Below, in pieces: positions 1-7,700 of a stretch of 12,567 nucleotides of DNA. Both the position numbers and the translations under genes were made by a program. The notes beneath the pieces are model-generated. The model did no database searches. It was given only the letters and a program-made list of their open reading frames with translations, and was not told where the DNA came from. The stretch spans positions 1 through 12,567 of the forward strand of contig DFRF01000113.1 in assembly GCA_002378125.1 (NCBI GenBank), given 5' to 3'. How positions within the stretch are numbered: the stretch's first letter is position 1; every line of letters begins with the position of its first letter. The stretch comes from Rhodospirillaceae bacterium UBA3470. Its GTDB lineage: Bacteria; Pseudomonadota; Alphaproteobacteria; Rhodospirillales; Casp-alpha2.

Positions 1-183
1 GTCATCAACAGCTTCCACGACCATATTAGCGTCACTCGGTATTTTGCTGAAGGAAACGCTGCTGAGCATACCGTCCGCCGCTTGAGTGTTGCTGACGCCG
101 AGCACATTCCAGCCAATGACCAGGGCTCCTAGACAACTCAAGGTGCGGTTTCGAGAGATAAAGACCAAGAAGGGACATTGCAT
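1..183 (-). CDS. Partial unrecognised exported protein (N-terminal part only)
   Basis: An open frame on the minus strand runs from an ATG at 183 to the window edge, giving 61 residues with no stop. I do not recognise the family. The N-terminus looks like a signal peptide: basic residues (SRNR), a hydrophobic stretch (LSCLGALVIGWNVLGV) and a plausible cleavage site after NTQAA, followed by a soluble segment (DGMLSSVSFSKIPSDANMVV). An envelope or periplasmic product is therefore inferred. The start is uncertain. The frame stays open upstream, with in-frame ATGs at 195, 240 and 243 and a TTG at 264. The TTG is preceded by a GGAGGGGA-like ribosome binding site (268-276), while the ATG at 183 has none. 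The gene lies about 140 bases downstream of atpF on the same strand, so read-through is possible, but nothing suggests a role in ATP synthase. Confidence 0.45.
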   Translation of the reverse strand, partial: MQCPFLVFISRNRTLSCLGALVIGWNVLGVSNTQAADGMLSSVSFSKIPSDANMVVEAVDD

Positions 184-323
184 AGACTGCAGCATATCGC
201 AGACTGCATATCCGTGAAATGCCCTAAGTGCGACAAACATCATAGTCCATATGCCGCAGCCCAAAGGGTCCCCTCCCTGATCTCGAAAATCTGACTTTAG
301 GGTGTGCGCAAAAATGCTTTGTC

Positions 324-809
324 TCAGTTCAGGCGATCTGGCAACTCTTTAATGGCGTCATTTAACATAGCGTTTGCTTTGTCGTCCGATACGTTTGTGG
401 CTAATAACTCATGGGTCGCGTCTAGCGCGATGTCCACAGTAAGGGCTTGGATTTCAGAGAGTGCCGAAGCTTCCGCCTGAGTGATCCGATCCATGGCAAG
501 TTTCTCGCGGCGTTGTAGCGATTCTTCGAGTCGCAGCCGTCCATTCTCTAAAATACGCTTCGCTTCTTCGCGAGCGCGGGCTTGGATCGCTTGGGACTCG
601 TCGGACGAGTCGCGTTGCTTCTTTTGATAGGACGCAAGAAGATCCTGGGCTTCTTTCAACAAAGCGTCGGCTTCTTCCAGGTCCATCTGGATCTTCTCCG
701 CGCGAGCGTCCAAAGCCTTAGTGACCATACCAGGCACTTTGAAATAGACGAGTACACCAATGAACCCGATGAAGGCGACAAGTACCCAAAATGTGGGATC
801 TTGGAACAT
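324..809 (-). CDS. atpF: F0F1 ATP synthase subunit b
   Basis: This is a subunit b of the peripheral stalk, which holds the F1 catalytic head against the membrane F0 sector so that proton-driven rotation makes ATP. The 161-residue protein has one N-terminal membrane segment (about residues 6-24, FWVLVAFIGFIGVLVYF) followed by a long charged helix (about 30-140). The helix is rich in Glu, Arg, Lys and Ala and looks like the coiled-coil dimerisation and delta-binding region. Length and layout fit the family. The ATG at 809 is 12 bases from the stop of the upstream b' gene, and its ribosome binding site (GGGAGGT) abuts that stop codon, which suggests translational coupling. It is the last gene of the F0 operon. 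It is distinguished from the neighbouring b' mainly by position and by the VPGMVTKALDARAEKI segment after the membrane helix. Confidence 0.95.
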   Translation of the reverse strand: MFQDPTFWVLVAFIGFIGVLVYFKVPGMVTKALDARAEKIQMDLEEADALLKEAQDLLASYQKKQRDSSDESQAIQARAREEAKRILENGRLRLEESLQRREKLAMDRITQAEASALSEIQALTVDIALDATHELLATNVSDDKANAMLNDAIKELPDRLN

Positions 810-821
810 ATCTTTACCTCC

Positions 822-1313
822 CTACCTGCGAGCCTTGATAGTGACTTCGACGGCGTTGCTAGCGGCATCCACGCTGGGTGCCTCACCGGTCAAACGTTGT
901 GCGGCGCTCACCGAGACTTCGATGGCCACGTCATGTATGTTGGCGATGGCTTTATTCAGTGCAGCGGCAATATTCGCCTCGCTTTCAGCGATGCGCTTGG
1001 TTAGGGCCTCCCCCAGCTCTGCCTCACGGGCCTGAGTTTCTTCAGCCAACTTTGCATTAGCTTGTAGAAGAGTGTTTTGCGCTTCGGCACGGGCATCGGC
1101 TAAGGACGTTTCATATGCCTCCAGTGCTGCTCCCGCCTCCTTTTTCAATTCTTGGGCGCGAGCAAGGTTATCGTCAATCCGTTTTTGTCGGGCTTCTAGC
1201 GCATCCGAAATTTTTGGAACGCTCACGCGCCACATGATGAGAAAAAGCGCGATAAAAGTGACCACCAACCAGAAAATCTGGCTTGAAAAGGTGGTGACAT
1301 CTAACTGCGGCAT
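822..1313 (-). CDS. atpG: F0F1 ATP synthase subunit b' (second b-type stalk subunit)
   Basis: This is the second b-type peripheral stalk subunit. It forms a b/b' heterodimer with the product of the next gene, as known for photosynthetic bacteria, chloroplasts and most alphaproteobacteria. The 163-residue protein has a single membrane helix near the N-terminus (about 13-30, IFWLVVTFIALFLIMW). A motif starting SVPKISDALEARQKRI follows, then a long Ala/Glu/Lys-rich helix to the C-terminus. Its ATG follows GAGGAGA by a few bases. It lies 69 bases downstream of atpE and 12 bases upstream of atpF. The symbol atpG (or atpX/atpF2) varies between genomes and must not be confused with the F1 gamma subunit gene. 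Confidence 0.94.
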   Translation of the reverse strand: MPQLDVTTFSSQIFWLVVTFIALFLIMWRVSVPKISDALEARQKRIDDNLARAQELKKEAGAALEAYETSLADARAEAQNTLLQANAKLAEETQAREAELGEALTKRIAESEANIAAALNKAIANIHDVAIEVSVSAAQRLTGEAPSVDAASNAVEVTIKARR

Positions 1314-1334
1314 GATCTGTCTCCTCGGCGGACG

Positions 1335-1348
1335 GGCCCCAATGGGCC
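1335..1348 (-). other. Small GC-rich stem-loop between atpE and the b' gene
   Basis: GGCCC and GGGCC form a perfect 5-bp stem around a 4-base loop in the 69-base spacer downstream of atpE. No T-tract follows on the minus strand, so it is not a classical terminator. A stem-loop at this place could protect the atpE end of the transcript, since the c subunit is needed in many copies. That role is inference and the stem is short. Confidence 0.3.
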
Positions 1349-1382
1349 GGAAATCACCGGTCCAAATTTTCAGGCGTGAGCG

Positions 1383-1607
1383 TCAGCCAAACAGGATGAC
1401 GAGAGCAATAACCAGGGCGAACAGCGCGATGGCTTCAACCAGGGCGAAGCCCAGCATAGTCATCGGGAATACGGCGCCCTGGGCGGCAGGGTTGCGACCG
1501 ACAGCCTGAATGAACGAGGCGAAGATGGTACCGATACCGATACCAGAGCCGATCACGCCGATTGTGGCAAGACCCGCACCCAAAACCTTAGCAGCATCCA
1601 ATTCCAT
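1383..1607 (-). CDS. atpE: F0F1 ATP synthase subunit c (proteolipid)
   Basis: This is the proton-carrying c subunit, many copies of which form the rotating ring of F0. The 74-residue protein is a two-helix hairpin. Helix 1 carries the glycine-rich packing motif GSGIGIG (residues 20-26). The cytoplasmic loop contains the conserved R38-N39-P40, and helix 2 carries the proton-binding carboxylate Glu58 within LVEAIALF. A glutamate here rather than aspartate is the common form outside enterobacteria. The helix 1 positions that would carry the extra sodium-ligand residues of Na+-type rings do not show that pattern, so proton coupling is likely. Length is typical. The ATG at 1607 is preceded by a strong GGAAGGA ribosome binding site. 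It is the third gene of the F0 operon. Confidence 0.97.
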   Translation of the reverse strand: MELDAAKVLGAGLATIGVIGSGIGIGTIFASFIQAVGRNPAAQGAVFPMTMLGFALVEAIALFALVIALVILFG

Positions 1608-1672
1608 GAGTTTTTCCTTCCGTTAGCTAATGCGTATTCATTTCAACCAGATGAAGTTTCGATCCGACGCCC

Positions 1673-2407
1673 TTAGTGAAGATGCAGGGCATCGTTGAGA
1701 TACAGGCAGGTCAGAATCGCGAAGACGAAAGCCTGTAGGAATGCTATGACGATTTCCAGACCGGTCAGCGCCACGATGAACACCAAGGGCAGCCAACCCG
1801 CCGCAATGCCAAGCGAGATCACGAAGCCGGCAAACACCTTCAACAGCGTATGGCCTGCTAACATGTTGGCAAATAGACGTACGCTTAGGGAGATTGGGCG
1901 GGATAGGTAGGAGATGATTTCAATAGGGATCAGCAGGGGCGCCATGTACATAGGCACGCCCGGTGGCATGAAGAAGGTCAGGAAATGCAGCTTGTGTTTT
2001 ACGATGCCGATGATGGTGACCCCGATGAAGATCACGAATGCCATGGTGAAGGTTACCACGATATGGCTTGTGAAGGTGAAGCTGTAGGGGACCATGCCCC
2101 AGAGGTTGCCTACCAGCACGAACATGAAAATCGTAAATATGAACGGGAAATATGGTCGTCCCTGTGTGCCCACGGTATCGCGAACAAGGTTCGCGATGAA
2201 CACGTAACTCAGCTCTGCCATGGATTGCCAGCGGCCGGGCACCAATTGGGCGCGGCGCATGCCCACGATTAGGAACAAGCTGATGCTGACCACCGTGACC
2301 ACCATGAAAACCGAAGAGTTGGTGAAGGAGATGTCGATCTCACCCAGCTTCATGGGGATCAACGGCTTTATTTCAAATTGCGCGAGCGGAGATTGACCAG
2401 CAGCCAA
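1673..2407 (-). CDS. atpB: F0F1 ATP synthase subunit a
   Basis: This is the stator subunit a of F0, which provides the proton half-channels facing the c ring. The 244-residue protein is highly hydrophobic, with five to six predicted membrane segments. The signature region PISLSVRLFANMLAGH carries the essential arginine (Arg177 here, equivalent to E. coli Arg210). The conserved C-terminal helix (ALTGLEIVIAFLQAFVFAIL) is also present. The start is a TTG at 2407. It gives the N-terminus MAAGQSPLAQFEIKPLIP, which matches the usual alphaproteobacterial form (…HQF.IK..P…), and it has GAGGGA 8 bases upstream. The next in-frame ATG (residue 19) would remove conserved sequence. The TTG lies only 2 bases after the atpI stop, which implies tight coupling. 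Confidence 0.96.
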   Translation of the reverse strand: MAAGQSPLAQFEIKPLIPMKLGEIDISFTNSSVFMVVTVVSISLFLIVGMRRAQLVPGRWQSMAELSYVFIANLVRDTVGTQGRPYFPFIFTIFMFVLVGNLWGMVPYSFTFTSHIVVTFTMAFVIFIGVTIIGIVKHKLHFLTFFMPPGVPMYMAPLLIPIEIISYLSRPISLSVRLFANMLAGHTLLKVFAGFVISLGIAAGWLPLVFIVALTGLEIVIAFLQAFVFAILTCLYLNDALHLH

Positions 2408-2409
2408 AA

Positions 2410-2778
2410 CTAATTTCCCTCGTCCGTGCTGGCTTTATTGCCAGTCTGTTCATCCCGTTCCGTGTACCCTGCGGCGTAACCGAACCCCTTCGCCAAGCGA
2501 TACACATTTAAGATGCCCGCCGCAAACCCAAGCACGATGAACACCACCATCAACCACGGTGTAGTATCTAGCCAACCGTCCAGCAGCCAACCGATTCCAA
2601 CCCCAATGGCGACGGCGGAAACTATCTCAACTGACACCCGAAAAGCAAGACTAAGTGCCCCACCTTTTTCGGCCTTTTCCGCGCCCGGCTGGTTTAGCGG
2701 ATCTTGGACATGGTCACGGGCGCTTTTTAGCCGTGAATCCAAAGCGTTAAGGGCGTCGCGGTCGTTCTTGTCGACCAT
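2410..2778 (-). CDS. atpI: ATP synthase-associated protein AtpI
   Basis: This is a small membrane protein encoded first in the F0 operon. The AtpI family is thought to help assemble the c ring and is not part of the finished enzyme. The 122-residue protein has a charged N-terminal segment (about 1-40), two membrane helices (about 46-68 and 74-95) with the family pattern GVGIGWLLDGWLDTTPW and LGFAAGILNVYRL, and a polar tail. An in-frame TTG lies 18 bases upstream, but I chose the ATG at 2778 because AGGGAGG (2786-2792) sits 7 bases before it. The stop is 2 bases from the atpB start. As the leading gene it probably follows the operon promoter within 2797-2904, although I could not identify a convincing -35/-10 pair there. 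Confidence 0.9.
   Translation of the reverse strand: MVDKNDRDALNALDSRLKSARDHVQDPLNQPGAEKAEKGGALSLAFRVSVEIVSAVAIGVGIGWLLDGWLDTTPWLMVVFIVLGFAAGILNVYRLAKGFGYAAGYTERDEQTGNKASTDEGN
2416..2421 (-). promoter_or_regulatory. Ribosome binding site of atpB
   Basis: The minus strand reads GAGGGA 8 bases before the TTG at 2407. The site lies inside the last codons of atpI, and it supports the non-ATG start of atpB. Confidence 0.65.
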
Positions 2779-2785
2779 CGGTCGG

Positions 2786-2792
2786 CCTCCCT
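2786..2792 (-). promoter_or_regulatory. Ribosome binding site of atpI
   Basis: The minus strand reads AGGGAGG, followed by 7 bases and then ATG at 2778. This decides the start in favour of the ATG over the TTG at 2796, which would lie inside or before this site. Confidence 0.75.
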
Positions 2793-2832
2793 GCAAGTCT
2801 AAAAATTTTCATAGTGCGTGTAATAGTGCACC

Positions 2833-2844
2833 GATGCATGCATC
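2833..2844. repeat. 12-bp perfect palindrome upstream of the F0 operon
   Basis: GATGCATGCATC is identical to its reverse complement and lies 55 bases upstream of the atpI start, in the region where the operon promoter should be. It could be a dimeric regulator's binding site or chance. No known consensus is recognised. Confidence 0.35.
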
Positions 2845-2847
2845 CGG

Positions 2848-2881
2848 GACGGGCGGGGTATTAGGTGATCCCAGTCCCGTC
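2848..2881 (-). terminator. Possible stem-loop after the GMC oxidoreductase gene
   Basis: GACGGG (2848-2853) pairs with CCCGTC (2876-2881). After a small internal loop there is a further GGG/CCC pairing. The structure starts 24 bases after the stop of the GMC gene. No T-run follows it on the minus strand, so intrinsic termination is doubtful. It may act as a 3' end-stabilising or weak terminator structure that separates this gene from the F0 operon. Confidence 0.3.
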
Positions 2882-2904
2882 GCCGAGCTCCGATCAACTC
2901 AGAT

Positions 2905-4614
2905 TTAGTCCCCTTCCAGGATGACATCGGAAATTTTCTCTGCCGTCATGATCGTAGGGAGGTTCGTATTGGCTGATGGCACAACGGGAAATATTGACGC
3001 GTCCACGACCCGCAAACCGCCGATACCGTGTACGCGCCCGTTATAATCGGTGACAGCCATGGAATCATCAGACGCACCCATGCGGCAGGTGCATGATGCG
3101 TGCCATACACCAACCGCCGCCTTTCGGATGAAGGCTTCCGCCTCTTCTTCATCATTGCACACTCCGTCAATCGTGAATCCTTCCATGATGAGGTTCTTGA
3201 TTAGAAACGACCGCAATAAGCCTGGACCGTCAAGCAGCCGCGCCATGATCCCGGTCAAAATCTTGTTCCTGGTGTTGATCTCACCAACCTGGCGGACTTT
3301 GTCGGAATAGCTTGCAGGAAAGGGGTCTGACACCACGCTTTGAAGCGCAGGGTCACCATAGAGAAGGGCGAGACGGCGTAGGCCTTCAGCGATGCGGTCG
3401 AGATCTCTCCGATCGGACAATAGATTGAACTCAACTTCGGGCTCGTCTCCCCAATGCGGCGTAGCGAGACGGACTTCGCCGGTCTCCGAAAAAGCCTTGT
3501 TGACGAAGAGGAGGAAGCTCCCGATCTGCTCGCCGACGGCATGCCACGAGGTTTTTGTCATGAAAGCCACATACATATCGCCTGGTGGCGCGCCGCCGAT
3601 CTCCGATGAATACCGCATGCCCAAATACGAATGCCGGCGTGACAGGTGGTTTTTGACGCGGGCGCGGCGTTTGATAAACGCAGCGAGCGCAACGGATGGA
3701 TGGTCCATTAATCTCTGACCAACGCCGAACGACGCATGGCGCACTGGAATGCCCAGATCGTGAAGATGACCAGTTGGTCCAATGCCCGCGCGCAACAAAT
3801 GCGTCGGCGAGTGGATTGCGCCGGAAGACAGGATCACCTCGCGGCCATGAAATTCCTTTAGCTTGCCGTCGACGCGCGCCTTGATGCCGACACAGCGTAG
3901 ATTTTCGAACAACAGTTCGGTGATCTGTGTGCGCGTTGAGATCGTCAGGTTTTTGCGCTTTCGTACGTCGGCGGATAGATAGCCCATTCCGGCGGAAACC
4001 CGTTGCTCATCGGCGTTGGATATGGTTGCAGGAAAAAAGCCGTCCTCGAAGTATCCGTTTTGGTCCTCTAGTGACTTGTAGTTGGCTCGTTCCAGAACCT
4101 CGCGCAGGATTTTCGCATGCTCAGGCCATTGATCTTCAGGCACGCGGCGTATCGGTATGGGGCCATCCTGGCCATGCCACGCGTCGTCGAAGTCAAGATC
4201 CGTTTCGAGTTTTTTGAAGTAGGGTAGCACCGAATTCCAGTTCCAACCCTTGGCGCCCCGGGATTCCCACTCGTTGTAGTCTGTCGGCGCGCCCCGGTTG
4301 GCCATTTGGCCGTTGATGGAAGAACCGCCACCAAGCACGCGGGCCTGTTCGTACTTGCGCAGTTTCGGTTTCGGTTCATCGGGGTTATTGTGCGAAACGA
4401 CTTCTGTCCGAACCTTTAGATCGGACCACAAAAAGCGATTGTTTAGGTAAGCGGTGCCCGGATAGGAATCGAGGATTTCTCCAGGCACGCTGCCTGGCGG
4501 AGTGTCTTCGCCTGCCTCGCAAACGAGAACCTTGTTGGCGCTTCTTGCCGAGAGGCGGTTGGCGAGCACGGACCCGGCTGAGCCGCACCCAACGACGATA
4601 TAGTCGAACTCCAT
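2905..4614 (-). CDS. GMC family FAD-dependent oxidoreductase (choline dehydrogenase-like)
   Basis: This is a flavoprotein of the glucose-methanol-choline family, which oxidises alcohol groups using FAD. The substrate cannot be read from sequence. The 569-residue protein starts with the FAD-binding fold (DYIVVGCGSAGS; glycines 9, 11 and 14). The first family signature region follows (RVLGGGSSINGQMANRG), then the second (GAIHSPTHLLRAGIG). The active-site region is WHASCTCRMG with the catalytic His505, and Asn549 in SANTNLPT is at the place of the second catalytic residue. The usual glycine of the HxxGTCRMG motif is cysteine here. An in-frame TTG at 4644 exists, but the ATG at 4614 is preferred because GGGAG lies 6 bases upstream and it begins right before the FAD motif. 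There is no signal peptide, so it is probably cytoplasmic. It is a single gene between smc and atpI with no obvious pathway partners. Confidence 0.9.
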   Translation of the reverse strand: MEFDYIVVGCGSAGSVLANRLSARSANKVLVCEAGEDTPPGSVPGEILDSYPGTAYLNNRFLWSDLKVRTEVVSHNNPDEPKPKLRKYEQARVLGGGSSINGQMANRGAPTDYNEWESRGAKGWNWNSVLPYFKKLETDLDFDDAWHGQDGPIPIRRVPEDQWPEHAKILREVLERANYKSLEDQNGYFEDGFFPATISNADEQRVSAGMGYLSADVRKRKNLTISTRTQITELLFENLRCVGIKARVDGKLKEFHGREVILSSGAIHSPTHLLRAGIGPTGHLHDLGIPVRHASFGVGQRLMDHPSVALAAFIKRRARVKNHLSRRHSYLGMRYSSEIGGAPPGDMYVAFMTKTSWHAVGEQIGSFLLFVNKAFSETGEVRLATPHWGDEPEVEFNLLSDRRDLDRIAEGLRRLALLYGDPALQSVVSDPFPASYSDKVRQVGEINTRNKILTGIMARLLDGPGLLRSFLIKNLIMEGFTIDGVCNDEEEAEAFIRKAAVGVWHASCTCRMGASDDSMAVTDYNGRVHGIGGLRVVDASIFPVVPSANTNLPTIMTAEKISDVILEGD

Positions 4615-4690
4615 CTCCGACTCCCAAACCGACTGTTGAGACAAAGCATGCCTTGGCCATATCCGTGATGCAAGCTGTGACGGCGCGGCC

Positions 4691-4712
4691 GTCCCTAACC
4701 GTTTTAGGGGAC
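4691..4712. repeat. Inverted repeat between smc and the GMC gene
   Basis: GTCCCTAA and TTAGGGGAC form an 8-bp stem with one bulged G around a 5-base loop. It lies in the 147-base gap between the smc stop and the GMC start. Neither strand has a T-run after it. It may be a weak terminator for smc, a leader structure of the GMC transcript or an operator. None of these can be shown from sequence. Confidence 0.35.
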
Positions 4713-4761
4713 TTCGGCACCAAATCGGATATGATTAATAAAGGTGGGTGAGCCCAACGCC

Positions 4762-7700
4762 TTAGGCGATATCCCTGAGCCGCTCCGCTTCCTGTAGGTC
4801 CACTGACACCAATTGCGAGACGCCGCGTTCGGCCATGGTGACGCCAAACAAGCGGTCCATGCGGGCCATGGTCATACGGTGGTGAGTGATGATCAGGAAG
4901 CGGGTCTTTCCCTCGCGAGCCATCTCTTCCAAAAGGGTACAAAAGCGATCCACGTTAGCGTCGTCCAGGGGCGCATCCACCTCGTCCAGGACGCAGATGG
5001 GCGCGGGGTTAGTTAAGAACACGCCAAATAGGAGCGCCAGCGCCGTCAACGCTTGCTCTCCGCCGGAGAGGAGAGAGAGTACCTGCAACTTCTTGCCCGG
5101 GGGGCTCGCCATAATCTCGAGACCGGCCTCCAGCGGATCGTCCGATTCCGTAAGCGCGAGGTGGGCCCGGCCGCCGCCGAAGAGGCGGACGAATAGTTCC
5201 TGGAAGTGCATGTCCACCTCCTTGAAGGACGCCAGCAGGCGCGCCCGGCCTTCGCGGTTCAATTCGGAGATGCCATGACGTAGCTTATCGATAGCCTCAA
5301 GGAGATCGTCGCGTTCTGAGTTGAGCGTGTCGATTTGTTCCGTCAATTCCTCCGCCTCTTGTTGGGCGCGGAGGTTCACGGGACCCATGGTCTCGCGCTC
5401 GCGGATCAGGCGGTCGACTTTGCGTTCGGTAGCTTCCAACTCGGGCAGGGCCTTTTGCGAATCGAGGCCGGAAATCTCGAACAAGTCACCCGGGCGGCAC
5501 GAAAGCCGGTCGGCGACGCGTTCGGCGATGCCCGTGCAGACCTGCTTGGCCTGGTTGACGGAGCCCTCGGCGCGGACGTGGTATTCGCGGGTCCGGGCCA
5601 GGGCCGTTTCCGCTTCGCGGAGGATCTGATCGGCGTCGCGCATCGCAATTTCAGCTTCGGCCAAGGCATCGGCTGCTTCCCTGCGCTTGGCTTCGGAAAT
5701 CTCGATAGCGCTCATGAGTTCCTGGCGTTGGGAGTCCAGTTCGGCAGGCTTGGCTTCAAGACGGGTCAATTCTTCCTTCAGCGCCTCTTCTCGCTTCGCC
5801 AGGTCTTCTAACTGACGGGCGGAATCGGCGTCGCGGCGCCGCCAGGTGTGAAGCTCAGTGCCAATGGATTGCAGCCGGTTGGCACGTTCCTTCGCCAGGC
5901 GCTCCAACTGGTCATGGCGCGAGTAGCAGTCCACCTGATAGGTTCGGTGTTCAGCTAGCTTGGTACGTAGGCGTGCGACGTTCTCGCGCTCCGCCACTGG
6001 CTCGGGCAGATCGGCCAATTCTGTCTGCTGGGTGCTCAGGGCTTTGGCAGTTTCGTCGCGGTCGGCGACGGCCGTCTCCAGCGCTTCGTCCAGCGCAATC
6101 AGGCGTGAGGAATGGACCGTAGCCTTTTCTTTTTCGTGGGCCAGAATTTCGCGCGCGGCATTCAGCGCGTGGTGGGCTTCGCGTACGTCCCGGCGAGCGA
6201 TCTGCTCGGTGTTGCGCGCGTCCTGTTCGGCCTCGCGGGCCGCATCGCGGACCGTTTCTAATTTGCCGACTGCCACGACTGCCGCATCCAGCATACCGCG
6301 CAGATCGGCCAGGCGGTTGCGTTGTTCTAGTCGCGCTGCGGCCGGCGTGGTTGCTTCCGATGACACCGTGTAGCCGTCCCAACGCCACAGGCCGCCCTCG
6401 CGACTGACTAGGCGTTGGCCTTGCGCCAGAGATTCGGCCAGGACCATGCCCTGTTCGTCTGTGTCGACGACGCCGATCTGCTGCAGTCGGCGTGTCAGTG
6501 ACGGCGGCGCCTCGACCAACTCGCTCATGGGAATGACGCCTTCCGGCAGGGCGAGGGACGCGGATAAGGGGCCCAATGTGCGCCAGTGTACGGGCGCGGC
6601 TTCGTCTGCGGGTACGTTCAGTTCTTCTCCTAGCGCCGCGCCCAAGGCCGCTTCGAAACCGGGCTGGACCGCGACCGCGTCGATCAACGGCGGCCATAGG
6701 TCATCCTCTACGGCGTCAAGGACCTTGGCGATGGCGCTTTCCTCCGCCTTCAGTCGTGTCAGTTCGGCGTTGGCGTCCTGTAGGGTGGCGTTCGCCCTGC
6801 GGAGGGCTTCTTCGGTTACCGCGCGGGTCTCTTCGGCCTCGCTTTGCTGGTCGTGCGCTGCCTCGACGGCGTCGGTGCAACCGGCTACCGCGCGCTCGGT
6901 TGCGTCAACAGTGGTGCTTTCGGGCTGGTCCGCATCCAATTCCGCGCGCTGGCGTTCGATTTCCTCGGCGCGCCGGGACATGCGGTCCAGGCGTTGTTCC
7001 AAATCGCGAATGCGATCGCTGAGGCCGTTGCGCCGCGCCTCGATGTCGGCAACCAGGGCGGTGGCCGTGTTCAAGGCGGTTTCGGTCTCTTCGACCTGGG
7101 ATTTGGCAGCGGCCAAGGCCTCGGCAGCGGCCGTACGTTCCTCGATCTCGGCTCCCCGGGCGGCTTCTATCTCGCCCTGTTCGGCGCTCAGTCGTTCGGC
7201 AGCCTCCGTGGCGTCGATGGCGAACGCAATGGCATGTTCGCGGTCCGTGCCGATCTGTTCCAGGCGCTGACGGACCTGGTCCATGGTGTCCTGAATGCGT
7301 TGTTCTTCGGCTGCCAGGTTGTCACGCGCGAGCGTGATTCGGTGCAATTCGGCCGCCGCGCTGGCTTCTGTCTGGCGCAGCGGCGCCAAAGCCGCGGCCC
7401 TGGCGGCCTGATCGGTCGCCGCCTTGCCGGCCAGGCCGGTCAGTTCGCCGACCTGGGCTTGGGTCGTGCGCATAGCCTCCTCGGCTTCGACCAGCGACGC
7501 CTCGGCATCTTTCCAACGCAGGTGAAAAAGGGTCGCCTCGGCCTTGCGAATATGGTCACTGAGGTTGGTGTAGCGGTTCGCCTGGCGGGCCTGCTTCTTC
7601 AGGTTCACCAATTGGGCATCTAGGGTGATTAGAATGTCATCAAGGCGTTCTAAGTTGGTTTCTGCGCCCCGCAAGCGGAGCTCCGCCTCGTGGCGGCGCG

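Noticed and set aside
184..209. Direct repeat AGACTGCA twice at 18-base spacing
   Set aside because: It is only two short copies, with no further units. It was considered as a repeat array or attachment site, but there is nothing else to support that.
6446..7623. Long plus-strand frames opposite smc (6446-7270 and 6844-7623)
   Set aside because: They mirror the Ala/Glu-rich coiled-coil coding sequence of smc and give low-complexity Ser/Ala/Arg or Gly/Leu/Phe proteins with no recognisable family.
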